NCBI RefSeq assembly: GCF_905220415.1
Contig: NC_059568.1
Span: 6,138,001-6,202,000 of the forward strand
Source of the DNA: Colias croceus
Taxonomy: Eukaryota; Arthropoda; Insecta; Lepidoptera; Pieridae
Reading direction: 5' to 3'
DNA: 64,000 bases
Shown: positions 30,001 to 37,600 of the stretch, piece after piece
Layout of the letters: every line of letters starts with the position of its first letter
How positions within the stretch are numbered: position 1 is the first letter of the stretch
Made by a program: the position numbers and the translations under genes
The notes under the pieces: model-generated
The model's input: only the letters and a program-made list of their open reading frames with translations
Database searches by the model: none
What the model was told of the DNA's origin: nothing

Positions 30001-30790
30001 ACACTAAACGTTTCAGCCGGTATGGATTGTAACCAAGAAAGCAAGCTTAGGTCCGATTCGTCAAAACCGGACCCGTCCAGTAAACGAGAAAATTGAACTT
30101 CATTAGACTGTGCCTCCTTTGACCCCGTCGCTTTAGCTTGGCAATAGTTCACGCAAGATTCATACAGAATACCTTTTATGAGTAATTGCATTAATCTATC
30201 ATTTTTTGCACATTTTGGCACGGTGCCACTGGACTTTTTATCGCACGGTAAAAACTGTTCCACAAGTGGATACACTTCGCGGAAACATTGCACACGAGCG
30301 TTACTCGGATTCCATTTCTTGAATTGTGCATGATCAGTGATACTCGGTAGCGTTAGCAATAGACACAAGTTGGAGTATTCTTCCTTGGAGGGCGCAACTT
30401 TTTCTAATTCGCTTAAAACTTTGACAACTTCGTCTACAATATTTTCCACATTATTGTAGGCTTTTATTTCAGATCGTATGCATAAAAGTTCAATATATTT
30501 ATGTCGCAATATAGAGTAATTAAATTTGTCTGCTTCAAACGCCTTGAGTGTGCTTAGCGGTTGAATAAATTCAAGTACATCATCCCACTGGCCATCTAGG
30601 ATGAGTTGTCGTAGAAACAGGACATCATCTGCGAAGTTACCGTTAATGACACCGGTCTCTCTTTCTAGAGATAGCTGAGTAATGTGGAGGTCTCGGTTGT
30701 GAAGAAACTCCAAGGCCAAGCGCACCACATCATCCTCCCGAAGGTTGAGATGTGTTGACGGCATGTCGATCCACCTGTTCTATGTGGAGC
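2794..30790 (-). CDS. WDR47: WDR47 (nemitin) homologue, LisH/CTLH/WD40 protein; 3' part beyond left edge
   Basis: Four minus-strand exons join in frame: 30764-29317 (start codon to phase 2), 29130-29023, 28371-28326 (ends phase 0) and 3017-2794 (opens phase 0, ends phase 2). Together they encode about 608 residues: an N-terminal LisH motif (about residues 10-42), a CTLH segment (about 45-102), a long low-complexity linker and the first WD40 blade. The order LisH-CTLH-linker-WD40 and the blade sequence around AVGSNTKTLRICTYP match WDR47, a microtubule-associated protein which in vertebrates acts in neurons on microtubule stability. The remaining WD40 blades must lie to the left. The intron between 28326 and 3017 is 25 kb and holds additional same-strand coding exons. 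Identification is by recognition of the family, not by a search. Confidence 0.92.
4030..4197 (+). repeat. Chimeric SINE-like repeat (5' of one family, 3' of another)
   Basis: The 5' part (to about 4150) matches the family at 22631-23039 (CTCGTGTCACAATGTTTGTC start). The 3' part is the GGGCGAAGCCGGGGCGGACC ending of a different family (4242-4420). Confidence 0.7.
4242..4420 (+). repeat. SINE-like repeat, GGGGCGGACCGCTAGTA family
   Basis: Carries CGGCTGAACCGATTTCGATA near the middle and ends in the CGGGGCGGACCGCTAGTA hairpin. Further copies are at 8176-8347, 25866-26040 and 42799-42963. Lepidopteran repeats of this type (Metulj-like) are very common; the family name is tentative. Confidence 0.75.
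4421..8175. other. WDR47 intron, no gene recognised
   Basis: AT-rich intron. A degenerate repeat fragment (about 6117-6240, with GGACCGAATTGAATGAAATT) is the only structure recognised. Open frames near 5233-5496 and 7786-8040 lack support. Confidence 0.5.
8176..8347 (-). repeat. SINE-like repeat, GGGGCGGACCGCTAGTA family
   Basis: Reverse-orientation copy beginning TACTAGCGGTCCGCCCCGGC and closely matching the copy at 4242-4420. Confidence 0.75.
8822..8902 (+). CDS. THAP-type zinc finger first exon (isolated)
   Basis: An ATG at 8822 opens MPCCFVKVCKNRSETSNFKS and, seven residues on, ITYHR, ending at CG|GTAAGT (phase 2). The spacing of Cys, Cys, KNRS and the final H-R before a splice matches the start of a THAP domain (C2CH), where HxFP usually follows. 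The matching second exon was not found in the next few kb. It may be the start of a nested plus-strand gene, antisense to WDR47, or the relic of a P-element-like transposase. Confidence 0.5.
9674..9802 (-). CDS. Candidate alternative terminal exon, 42 codons
   Basis: A minus-strand acceptor (acctatgtag) ends at 9803 and is followed in phase 0 by 42 codons beginning VLRAEVSLYGCEHLDSINDD and ending TTEAWL, then TGA at 9676-9674. ATTAAA, a variant polyadenylation signal, lies at 9635-9630. The amino-acid composition looks coding. Its phase matches the phase-0 donors at 11099, 18107 and 28326. If used, it would give short proteins without WD40 repeats, or close a separate nested gene. No homology was recognised. 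Confidence 0.35.
   Translation of the reverse strand, partial: VLRAEVSLYGCEHLDSINDDQDALNKVLGKMQMNEKTTEAWL
9803..11098. other. WDR47 intron
   Basis: No repeat or gene recognised with confidence. A short ATG frame at 10234 (MSSHGTFDDE) runs into a GTAAGA donor on the plus strand, but nothing supports it further. Confidence 0.4.
11099..11650 (-). CDS. Alternative start exon, 184 codons, probably WDR47 isoform or nested gene
   Basis: An ATG at 11650 opens 184 codons that end exactly at a donor (TTT CAG|GTAATT, phase 0). The product is Pro/Ser/Arg/Tyr-rich with an acidic patch (EWEDDDENGNR) and the segment SFLTRHSMENLSEKSPQVLP near its end; no domain was recognised. Codon-like composition and GC content stand out from the AT-rich intron. 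The GC-rich 5' flank contains a perfect NRF1-type palindrome (11895-11906). As with the exon pair near 18 kb, the phase fits both the WD40 exon at 3017 and the candidate terminal exon at 9802. Confidence 0.75.
11895..11906. promoter_or_regulatory. NRF1/Ewg-type palindrome upstream of the 11650 start exon
   Basis: TGCGCATGCGCA is a perfect match to the palindromic NRF1 site; the insect orthologue is Erect wing, active in neurons. It lies about 245 bp upstream of the ATG at 11650, in a local GC-rich patch, where a core promoter would be expected. The role is inferred. Confidence 0.5.
13048..13246 (-). repeat. SINE-like repeat, ACTAGCTG...TTTGTTTG family
   Basis: Begins at ACTAGCTGCTCTGCGTGGCC and ends in CAAACAAACAAAC before TTATAATATTAGTATAGA. 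Related copies: 42238-42436, 43459-43645 and the partial copy at 61289-61400. Confidence 0.65.
13586..13797. mobile_element. MITE, PIF/Harbinger-type, 212 bp
   Basis: Terminal inverted repeats of about 36 bp (GGCTGGTTGCAGAGCTTGAC at the left, its complement at the right) enclose about 140 bp. TAA flanks both sides (13583-13585 and 13798-13800), the 3-bp duplication typical of PIF/Harbinger. No coding capacity. Confidence 0.85.
13801..18106. other. WDR47 intron, no gene recognised
   Basis: AT-rich, with a T-run at 14544-14560 and a perfect palindrome at 16421-16450. Open frames at 16708-16953 (minus) and 17745-17930 (plus) match nothing known. Confidence 0.5.
16421..16450. repeat. Perfect 30-bp palindrome
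   Basis: AAATAACTAGTATTA followed by its exact complement, centred on TA/AT. It may be the footprint of a small element or simply a cruciform-prone site. Confidence 0.7.
18107..18846 (-). CDS. Alternative start exons, probably WDR47 isoform or nested gene
   Basis: Two exons with a 77-bp intron: 18846-18605 (ATG, ends phase 2, donor AAG|GTCTGT) and 18527-18107 (acceptor GTGACAG, donor AAG|GTAATT, ends phase 0). They encode 221 residues rich in Ser, Arg, Pro and Asp, with Ser/Thr-Pro motifs such as RDTPSPTQKYNSKRHSMG, and look disordered. No known domain was recognised. The stretch upstream of the ATG carries a GC-rich patch (18978-19075) unlike its surroundings, consistent with its own promoter. 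The phase-0 end can join the WD40 exon at 3017, giving a form without LisH/CTLH. It could instead be a separate nested gene. Confidence 0.75.
18970..19075 (-). promoter_or_regulatory. GC-rich candidate promoter upstream of the 18846 start exon
   Basis: A GC-rich patch in AT-rich DNA, containing GCATGCGCGCGCGC at 19049-19062, which resembles an NRF1 half-site run. It lies 130-230 bp upstream of the ATG. No TATA box was recognised. The role is inferred from position and composition. Confidence 0.4.
19076..20424. other. WDR47 intron, no gene recognised
   Basis: Unique AT-rich sequence; a 75-codon frame at 19582-19809 is unsupported. Confidence 0.45.
20425..20592 (-). repeat. SINE-like repeat, GTTGCGTAGTTTTAAAGATT family
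   Basis: Starts AACTAGCTTACCACCCGCGG and contains TTGCGTAGTTTTAAAGATTT and CATACAAAGGGACA. A second copy is at 58321-58500. Confidence 0.65.
20593..21612. other. WDR47 intron
   Basis: AT-rich; contains a perfect palindrome at 20908-20941. No gene recognised. Confidence 0.45.
20908..20941. repeat. Perfect 34-bp palindrome
   Basis: ATAATCATATAACGTAT followed by its exact complement; a partial third copy of the arm (AATAATCATATGATTATTAT) lies just downstream. Confidence 0.75.
21613..21726 (+). repeat. Degenerate copy of lepidopteran 'CATCAGCCCATAT' repeat
   Basis: Runs from AATCAGCCCATATTTG through a diverged GGCCGAATGCGTGTTGGCAT to CGTCGATCTTGATTC; the better copy is at 41185-41380. Confidence 0.5.
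22345..22630 (-). repeat. SINE-like repeat, internally deleted copy of the 61852-62330 family
   Basis: ACTAGCTTCCGCCCGCGACT is joined directly to TACGTATTTTTCCGGGATAA and continues through TGGTATCGATCCAGTAACAC; the roughly 180-bp middle present in 61852-62330 is missing. Confidence 0.7.
22631..22838 (-). repeat. SINE-like repeat, CACCATGTGCAGTTCGATCC family, tandem copy 1
   Basis: Begins ACTAGCTTTCCGCCCGCAGC and ends at the CTCGTGTCACAATGTTTGTC 5' module (reverse orientation). Nearly identical to the next copy. Confidence 0.8.
22839..23039 (-). repeat. SINE-like repeat, tandem copy 2
   Basis: Abuts copy 1 head to tail and differs from it by very few bases (for example CAGCGAAAA for CAGAGAAAA), which suggests a recent tandem duplication. 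Confidence 0.8.
23558..23752 (+). repeat. SINE-like repeat, CACCATGTGCAGTTCGATCC family
   Basis: Full-length forward copy from TATATAAATCTCGTGTCACA to CGGGCGGAAAGCTAGTATA. Confidence 0.8.
23753..24611. other. WDR47 intron
   Basis: AT-rich; no gene or repeat recognised. Confidence 0.4.
24612..24845 (+). repeat. SINE-like repeat (Metulj-like)
   Basis: From TCCATACTAATATTATAAAA through CTCTGTCTGTTACTCAATCA and TGATACCCGAGAAAGGACAT to CCGCGGGCGGAAACCTAGT: a full-length forward copy. Confidence 0.8.
24846..25865. other. WDR47 intron
   Basis: AT-rich; nothing recognised. Confidence 0.4.
25866..26040 (-). repeat. SINE-like repeat, GGGGCGGACCGCTAGTA family
   Basis: Reverse copy beginning TACTAGCGGTCCGCCCCGGC and containing AATCGGTTCAGCCGTTCTCG. 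Confidence 0.75.
27132..27350 (+). repeat. SINE-like repeat (Metulj-like)
   Basis: Copy with CTGTCTGTCTGTCTGTTACT and the ending CCGCGGGCGGAAACCTAGTA; missing about 35 bp around the GATACCCGAG segment present at 24612-24845. Confidence 0.75.
27351..28325. other. WDR47 intron
   Basis: A 68-codon frame at 27432-27638 is unsupported; otherwise AT-rich with nothing recognised. Confidence 0.4.
28326..28371 (-). CDS. WDR47: WDR47 small exon, linker
   Basis: A 46-nt exon with acceptor TTTCAG ending at 28372 and donor GTAAGC at 28325. It completes an Arg codon, encodes RENEMTDTIEVQEAIN and ends in phase 0. Phase 0 fits the WD40 exon at 3017 but not the exon at 18527, which needs phase 2, so this path must skip that exon. 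Confidence 0.8.
29023..29130 (-). CDS. WDR47: WDR47 exon, linker
   Basis: A polypyrimidine tract plus CAG acceptor ends at 29131 and the donor AG|GTAAAT is at 29022. The 108-nt exon enters and leaves in phase 2, completing a Pro codon and encoding PVEQMNDAASALPTVVKYNQ and a further short stretch. It is open in the frame set by the LisH exon, which supports it as a genuine coding exon. Confidence 0.85.
29317..30790 (-). CDS. WDR47: WDR47 exon with start codon, LisH and CTLH domains
   Basis: The start codon is at 30764. An acceptor (ttttttctag on the minus strand) ends at 30791, so 30790-30765 is 5' UTR and at least one upstream non-coding exon exists. The donor GTAAGT lies at 29316-29311 after AAA CC (phase 2). 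The 482 full codons open with a LisH helix pair containing REDDVVRLALEFLHNRDLH, followed by a CTLH segment around FLRQLILDGQWDDVLEFIQP. Residues beyond about 330 are low complexity, rich in Ser, Thr and Pro. A possible 5' UTR donor (GTAAGT on the minus strand near 32047) was seen but not proven. Confidence 0.93.
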
Positions 30791-32895
30791 CTAGAAAAAA
30801 GATATTTTGTAATTATTATTTATTGTACATAATAATTATAGTTATAGTATACACTATACACATATTTTTTAAGTTCATCAATTTGTAAGTGCTTAATTTG
30901 TTTCAATATGATTCAGATTAGATTCACATATTTTAATTTAAAAATTGATATGACAAGGATAAAACAAAACAAGTCTTTGGCCAAATACAAGAGCAAAGAA
31001 ACTTCTTCATAAAAATAATATTTTATAATGAACTGATTGAATTATTTCTTATTCATATAAGTAACATTGTATTGGGAGCATAAACACTTTGGAAATTGAT
31101 GACTATACCATTTAAACAAATACTTTCCGTATAAACTATTAACTCACTTATTACAAAAGACAATTTAAACCCTTACTCAACATGTTTACTAGGTAGTTAG
31201 GTACAAATAAATTGAAACTTCTAAAACATATCCAAATTAAAAAATAAGTTATTCAAATCCAAAGAGTGAATAACAAAATAGATGAAAATTTTTATATTAT
31301 GTTTTATAATTTTTTGGCACTACATTATACACATCATTTACACAGAGATAATTCTATTAAGTACATTGTACACTTATAGGAAATACACTTGTTACAAGAA
31401 ATAACACACAGTGATAATATGCATGCAGGTGACAAATGATTCATACAAGATGACTAAAATTATGTATGAAAAGTTGATGAAAAAAATTTTCATCTGATTT
31501 ACTTCATAGCCTCCTTTTATATGTATTGTCTATGGGTAAATAAAGTATTCTTAAAGAATTTTTAGCTACAAGAATAATAAGGTAATAATGTTTAAATCAA
31601 TCAGAAGTAAATCTGTGAAAATTATAGGTAGGTATAATGAAAATCTAATTAATTTATAAAATTAAAGTCGATTAAATAGGAAAAATGGAATGGTATATTT
31701 TGATGAAACATATCAATTGAAAAAATAAACATTAGGAATAAGCAAAGTTAACAAATGACTAAATGATGTTTATTGTTGTATCTTTAAGATGAGGTTCTTC
31801 TTTGCTTTAGTATACCAAATAAATAGAAGAAATATACCTATAGAAAATACTAAAATTTACCAGAAACATGTATATGTTTTAAAGCAATTTTTCCAAGCAT
31901 CTTTAGAGGGAACTCTAAACAAGAACGAGATCTCGTTACCATTATTTTACGTGTAATGTACGGAACAATTTATTAGCAATGCAGATGATGAGATAAAATA
32001 GCCGCAGTGCTCATTACGACTTTCGCTGCGATCTTTCGAGTATAACTTACGTCCCTGGCGAAAGCCATCATGTTGCATACATAGCGAAATCATTGGTGCA
32101 TCTCTGACACATCATACTTACATACCAACTGGAGAAATTTGATTACTATAAAATATTCACCATGCGCACATAACTAGTGTAATCACGTACAAATATTCGA
32201 AGTCGATACAGCCATTTCATTATTCCTTATAAGTATCACTATACACCTACACGAACGACATTCCCTAAACGAGACATTCGGACAATTCGCGGCATTTAAC
32301 AGAGTATTTAAACAATAATTCGTCCATTGTATTACACTTGAAATGAAAACAATATCAGATGCTATATGATACAAACATTCTATTTAGAAAACAGAAAGCA
32401 AAGGATAATTGAAATTCACTGATAATTTTATTACCTTAAAAAATCGTTCTTATGTTATTCCACCACTTGGATATTGAAATATATTATTCAACATTTACAA
32501 CAAAAATTTAACGGGACATTTGAAAAGAAATATTCAATTTTTTCCACATTCTACCGTCGGTCACTCGAGTCGTTTAAGATCACAGACAACTAGAAATCTA
32601 TGAGCTAATTCCATTGGCTAATTCGCTTTGCTTTTGATTGACACTGACAACTTAACAAGTGTCAGGTAAAACCAAGGTAAAATATTCTAAGGTAAAACCC
32701 AATAAAACCATTGGGTAAAACAAACCATAGTGTAGAACCAATGTAGAACTGTGGTAGAACACAACAAGAGAGAAAAATATCGAATTATTCTTCTTGGAAT
32801 TATTAGAACTTCGTAAGGAACTTCGTACCTACTGTGCTACTAGGTTATTTGAATTCTGTACGTGTCTTCACGCAATATTTCTGCAGTGGATTTTT
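30791..32895. other. 5' intron and upstream region of WDR47
   Basis: AT-rich. The 5' UTR exon of WDR47 should lie here; a minus-strand GTAAGT near 32047 is a candidate donor. Short direct repeats of GGTAAAA/GTAGAAC type fill 32665-32760. Confidence 0.4.
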
Positions 32896-33080
32896 ATTAA
32901 GCTATTGCATAGCTTCTATCTCGGGCCTTGAGCGCGGGGACCGAATTCAGAAATTGCGTAACGAAAAACCTCACGCTCCCCACTCCGACAGGCACGGAGA
33001 AGGCTTGTGCCTTCACCGAGAAGGCTTGAAGGCATGCTATGCAATAGCTTTACCGCGGCAGTCCCCGAGTGCCACACGTA
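32896..33080 (+). repeat. SINE-like repeat, AGCTATTGCATAGCTTCTAT family
   Basis: Begins TTAAGCTATTGCATAGCTTC and ends GTGCCACACG. The stretch carries ACGAAAAACCTCACGCTCCC and an internal terminal hairpin (ATGCTATGCAATAGCTT). The reverse copy is at 41389-41552. Confidence 0.7.
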
Positions 33081-33229
33081 TTGTTTTATAAAAATATTAT
33101 ATAATTTATAAAAATCATTGAAAAGAAAACATCGACTAAGTAAAACGGGTTTCATTCTTATATTATACATATTAAGATCTCCCTTAATTTTTCGTTTTAT
33201 AGCACATATTTTAAGTGTTGATTACATAA

Positions 33230-34077
33230 GGCCCCGTTTCCACCTGCAAGTAAACTCGCGGAAGTCTTGCATGAGTTACTTCCAATGTCGTTTACATATC
33301 CTGCAATTTATTGCTGCAATAAATGTCATGCAAGAAGCTCGCGCATCATACTATCGCAACTTATCGCGGAGGTGTTTACACACGATCTTGCGAGTGACGG
33401 GATAGGAATTACTGTTACAATTTTTCTATTCTATTTTGTGAAATAAATCGTATACTATAATTTATTAGTTCCGTATATCTCGCAGCAAGCTGCAAGTATC
33501 GCCCACATGGCTTTTGATTTTTGTTTATTTGAAATTAATGAGTCGTGAATGCTCTTGTGAAGAATGAAGAAACTATAAAGTCAATAGGATTATATGAGAT
33601 CTTAAGATGGAATAATGTGATTATTTTTTGAAAATGAAGTGAAATGAAAATTTATATGTTGAGTTGTGGTTACAAAGTTTTTATAATTAATTTCATGTCC
33701 GCACAATTCACCAACAAATTATTGGCATACAATATATTTATATTATGCCTATCTAATTTTATAATTTAACTAAGTTATTATTTAAACAATATATTATTTA
33801 CATTAGTTCATTAGATCATTTTACATTAAATAGTACACATTATAAATTATAGTATACGATTTATTTCACAAAATAGAATAGAAAAATTGTGACAGTAATT
33901 CCTATCCCGTCACTCGCAAGATCGTGTGTAAACACCTCCGCGATAAGTTGCGATAGTATGATCCGCGAGCTTCTCGCACGACATTTATTGCAGCAATACA
34001 TTGCAGGATATGTAAACGACATTGCAAGTAACTCATGCAAGACTTCCGCGAGTTTACTTGCAGGTGGAAACGGGGCC
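33230..34077. mobile_element. Long-hairpin MITE, PIF/Harbinger-type, 848 bp
   Basis: Two nearly perfect inverted arms of about 236 bp (33230-33465 and 33842-34077) start GGCCCCGTTTCCACCTGCAA. TAA flanks both ends (33227-33229, 34078-34080). The 376-bp loop is AT-rich with no coding capacity. It sits between the WDR47 and DNAJC11 start regions. Confidence 0.88.
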
Positions 34078-34621
34078 TAAGGGTTTATTGTCCTTGATAG
34101 GATTGATATCGGTCGGACCAGTATGAGAGCAACTTCTGAGCAAGAAATCCAATAATAATTGTTCTTTGGTGATTCATTAAAACGTTTAAGAGCAAAACGG
34201 GACAAAAGGGTTCTGCATTTTTTTTTTCTTTTGTTTTAGCAATAAATTTGTCATCTCTAAGAGCCAAACTTGGCCAAACTGCGTCGTACTGTGGCTTGTG
34301 GGTCATGGGTGCTATCCTATCCGTCCCTATTCGATGTAATAAAATTATTATAGTTTAAAAGCCGCAGGTCCCAGCACCGTGTACGTAAATCTTTAATCTT
34401 ATCCACAGATTTTATCCTTTTTCCACAGATCTATTACGACCCTTTTTCTGAATTATCTGTTTTAGAGCAGATAAGGAGCTAAACTTTTTCTCTGTGGTTC
34501 ATCAGTAGTCTATGGCCGATGTCTTATTGTCTATGAATTTCAATTCAATTCAGGTGTCAGTGCGGCGGCTCGGAAATTTATCAGTTATTTATTTTTTAGA
34601 TGTTTTAAGATATTTTAAAAG
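34078..34621 (+). promoter_or_regulatory. DNAJC11 upstream region and probable 5' UTR
   Basis: Between the MITE and the start codon. The last about 80 bases before the ATG include a short GC-rich stretch (GTGCGGCGGCTCGG) unlike the rest and are the likely 5' UTR. No TATA box was recognised. Confidence 0.35.
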
Positions 34622-34690
34622 ATGGAAGAAGACGGGGACAGCCTTATAATTGAAGATAATTATTACCAGTTGTTGAATGTCTCTAAAACA
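34622..34690 (+). CDS. DNAJC11: DNAJC11 exon 1 (residues 1-23)
   Basis: The start is ATG in MEEDGDSLIIEDNYYQLLNV; the acidic lead-in followed by NYYQLLNVSK is the family's usual opening. Donor AAACA|GTAAGT, phase 0. The upstream region from about 34540 is locally GC-rich and is the likely 5' UTR and promoter. Confidence 0.95.
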
Positions 34691-37600
34691 GTAAGTATTA
34701 TATGGTATTGATATTATTATCAAAATTTTTATGAAATGTTGCAACATTATTATATAACTTCAAAATGTAGATTATCTTACAGAAAAAAATTAAAATATTT
34801 TAATTGCTATGATTCTTATATTATGTAGGCCCTTTCTATAATCATGAAACAGAAATTAATCTTATTTGATTTTATTTTTTAGGTTATAAAAATACGCATA
34901 AAGTAGGTATATCAATATCAGATTTTATTGTTTAAATAATTAAAATTTTGATCTACTCAAACATACATCCCATGTTATCTAGATAAAGTAGCTTAAACAC
35001 CTGTAAAACTGGATTTAAAGCCCTTGCTTACAATTTTATTGAAAATAAATAAATAATATCTTATCTGTAAAATATAAATAATTATATCATTATATCAAAG
35101 AATAATGTGAATATATGTGTTTCTCATTAATATTTTATCTGATTTTATAACACCAAAAAGAATGATCTTAGTGAACAAACTTAATAGTAATGGTTACAGT
35201 TTATTGTAATAACTCAGGCCCCACAAACATCGGGCGATTGGGGCTCAATGGGATAACCTAAGTCAAATATTTTTTACTCCAAAATTATCCAATAGCAATT
35301 AAAAGTCTTACATTACATATTAAATTCAATTACAATTGCTTAGCACGTTTATGATCAAACTAAATATAAATTTGAAATAGAGCTTATAGCATGATTCACA
35401 ACTAACCCATACAACTTCTTTTTGATGGGAATAAAAGAATTTATATGAGAATTTCAATACAATATTGTCAGCATATGTAGTGTAAAGTAAATATTAGAAG
35501 TCCTACAAAGCACATTACGTGATGCTACCAGTATAACAAGTGTTGACTGTATAACATCAGGTGGCCACCTGCTCCTTTGCTTGTTCTTACATACTTACTC
35601 CTCTGGCGCTGAAACCCCAAAGTGGGTCTTGGCTTCTGAGACGAGGACTCTTGCCAATTATTATTGGCTCGTAGCACGCGCAGGTCCACCTCTATTTGGT
35701 CGTGCCAGCTATACTTAGGTCGTCCAACCGGCCGTCGGCCCAGGGGTCGCCCAAGTATGCCCTCTTCAGTCCAGTCGGAGTATAAAAATGGTTTTTACAT
35801 AAAAAAAAATAATAAAAAAATTACTTCACTCAACAATATCTACTTTTCAAAAACTGGTTGTGAAGTTTGCTATTACCCATTTTTGGAATACTAATTTTTA
35901 AACGCAAATCCTGAATATAAATTGTTTCATGTTACGTCTATACTTTAAAGTATTTATATACTTGTTTTTTGTATACATACATATTGTCAATTGGTATAAC
36001 TTCTTCAACAGGCAACTCCAGAGGAAATAAATAGTGCATACAGAAGATGTTCGCGCATGTTCCATCCCGATAAACACAGCACAGATCCGAATAAACAGAA
36101 ATGGGCTGAACAGATATTCAATAAAGTGAAGGAGGCATATGAAGTACTTTCTGACTCTCACAAGAGAGCCATATATGATACTTTAGGTGAGTTGCATTGT
36201 AACTTAAATCACTAATTAGTTTAATGATAGGTGTAAATTACTACAAAATTGCTGGCTGGTCAGGATATTGTTAATTTAAATTAATCTTGTCAATTTCAAA
36301 TCTGATTTGCTTTCAACATGTATTTATTTGTTTGGTTTTCTCAAATTTTTTGAGCAAAATGGCTGGCTGGCTCATGAATGACTGTATATACAGAGGCCAA
36401 ATGTATTTTATATTAAAGCATTCTGTGTTAGCTTATATAAGCTAGGCACCAAAAAGTAATTGACATAGCAACAATCTTTTTAGATTATGTACCAATTGAT
36501 TTTGATCAAGCCAAATAAAAATTTAAATATTAAATGTAGATAGTTTTTATTTGGATATTCATTGCAATAAGTAAAATCGATTGACGTTATTGCCATGGCG
36601 ATACATTCTATATTACATTTATTTATGTATATGTTTTACAATGGTCTTTTTTTATTTTTTTTAAACTTCCCATGGTTATAAATTTATAAAGCATTTGAAT
36701 GCCATAAAAACCAAAAAATATAACTTCCCATGGTTTACAAGAATGGAACTACTAACATTATGTGTATCTTGAACTAAGATCTTGAATTAAATGTCTGAAC
36801 AAAATATTAAATGACATTATGTTCTGTAAGTGGTATATTTTGTTGTTTGTTGTATTTTTATTCTAGGTAAGAGAGGTTTGGAAGTAGATGGATGGGAAGT
36901 CATATTCCGCACTAGAACTCCTAGGGAAATTAGGGAAGAATATGAAAGGTAAGTAATAAATAATACCATACCATATAATTATCAGCACAAAAAAAATGAC
37001 CTCAATATTTATGGGTTTATTTTTATGAATAGGCTTAAACGTGAAAGAGAAGAAAGGAGACTACAGCAAAGTGCAAATCCTAGAGGCACAATAACATTGT
37101 CCATAAATGCAACGGACATGTTCACAAAATATTATGATGAGTATGAAATTTTGTAAGTTTTGTTTTTTTTTTATTTTCCCGCTATGCTTTTTATTGTTTG
37201 TTTTTATTAACTTATAGTAAAATAGCTTTTATGATTTGGCATTTGTTTGCTTTTCATCGCATCTTTTTTGAACTGACATTTCAGACATATTTTATTTATT
37301 TTTTGGAAATTTTAGGGAAGAACCTTCCATCATACCGAGTATTGAAGTGTCAGGGATGACAATCCAGCAATCTATAGATGCACCAGTGACTCTTAGAAAT
37401 ACTTGTACCTTATCAGGGAATATATCTACACAAAATGGTATAGGTATGTATAATATAAATTGGTGTACATGTTGATTATGCCTACTTTGAAGTGTAAGGG
37501 TTCAGGAAATGATTGGCGTCGGGGATAAGGGAATGGACTGGAAAGGATGCAGAGAAGTATAACATGGGCATGCTACTTTTTAATGTCGGTCTTCTGTGTG

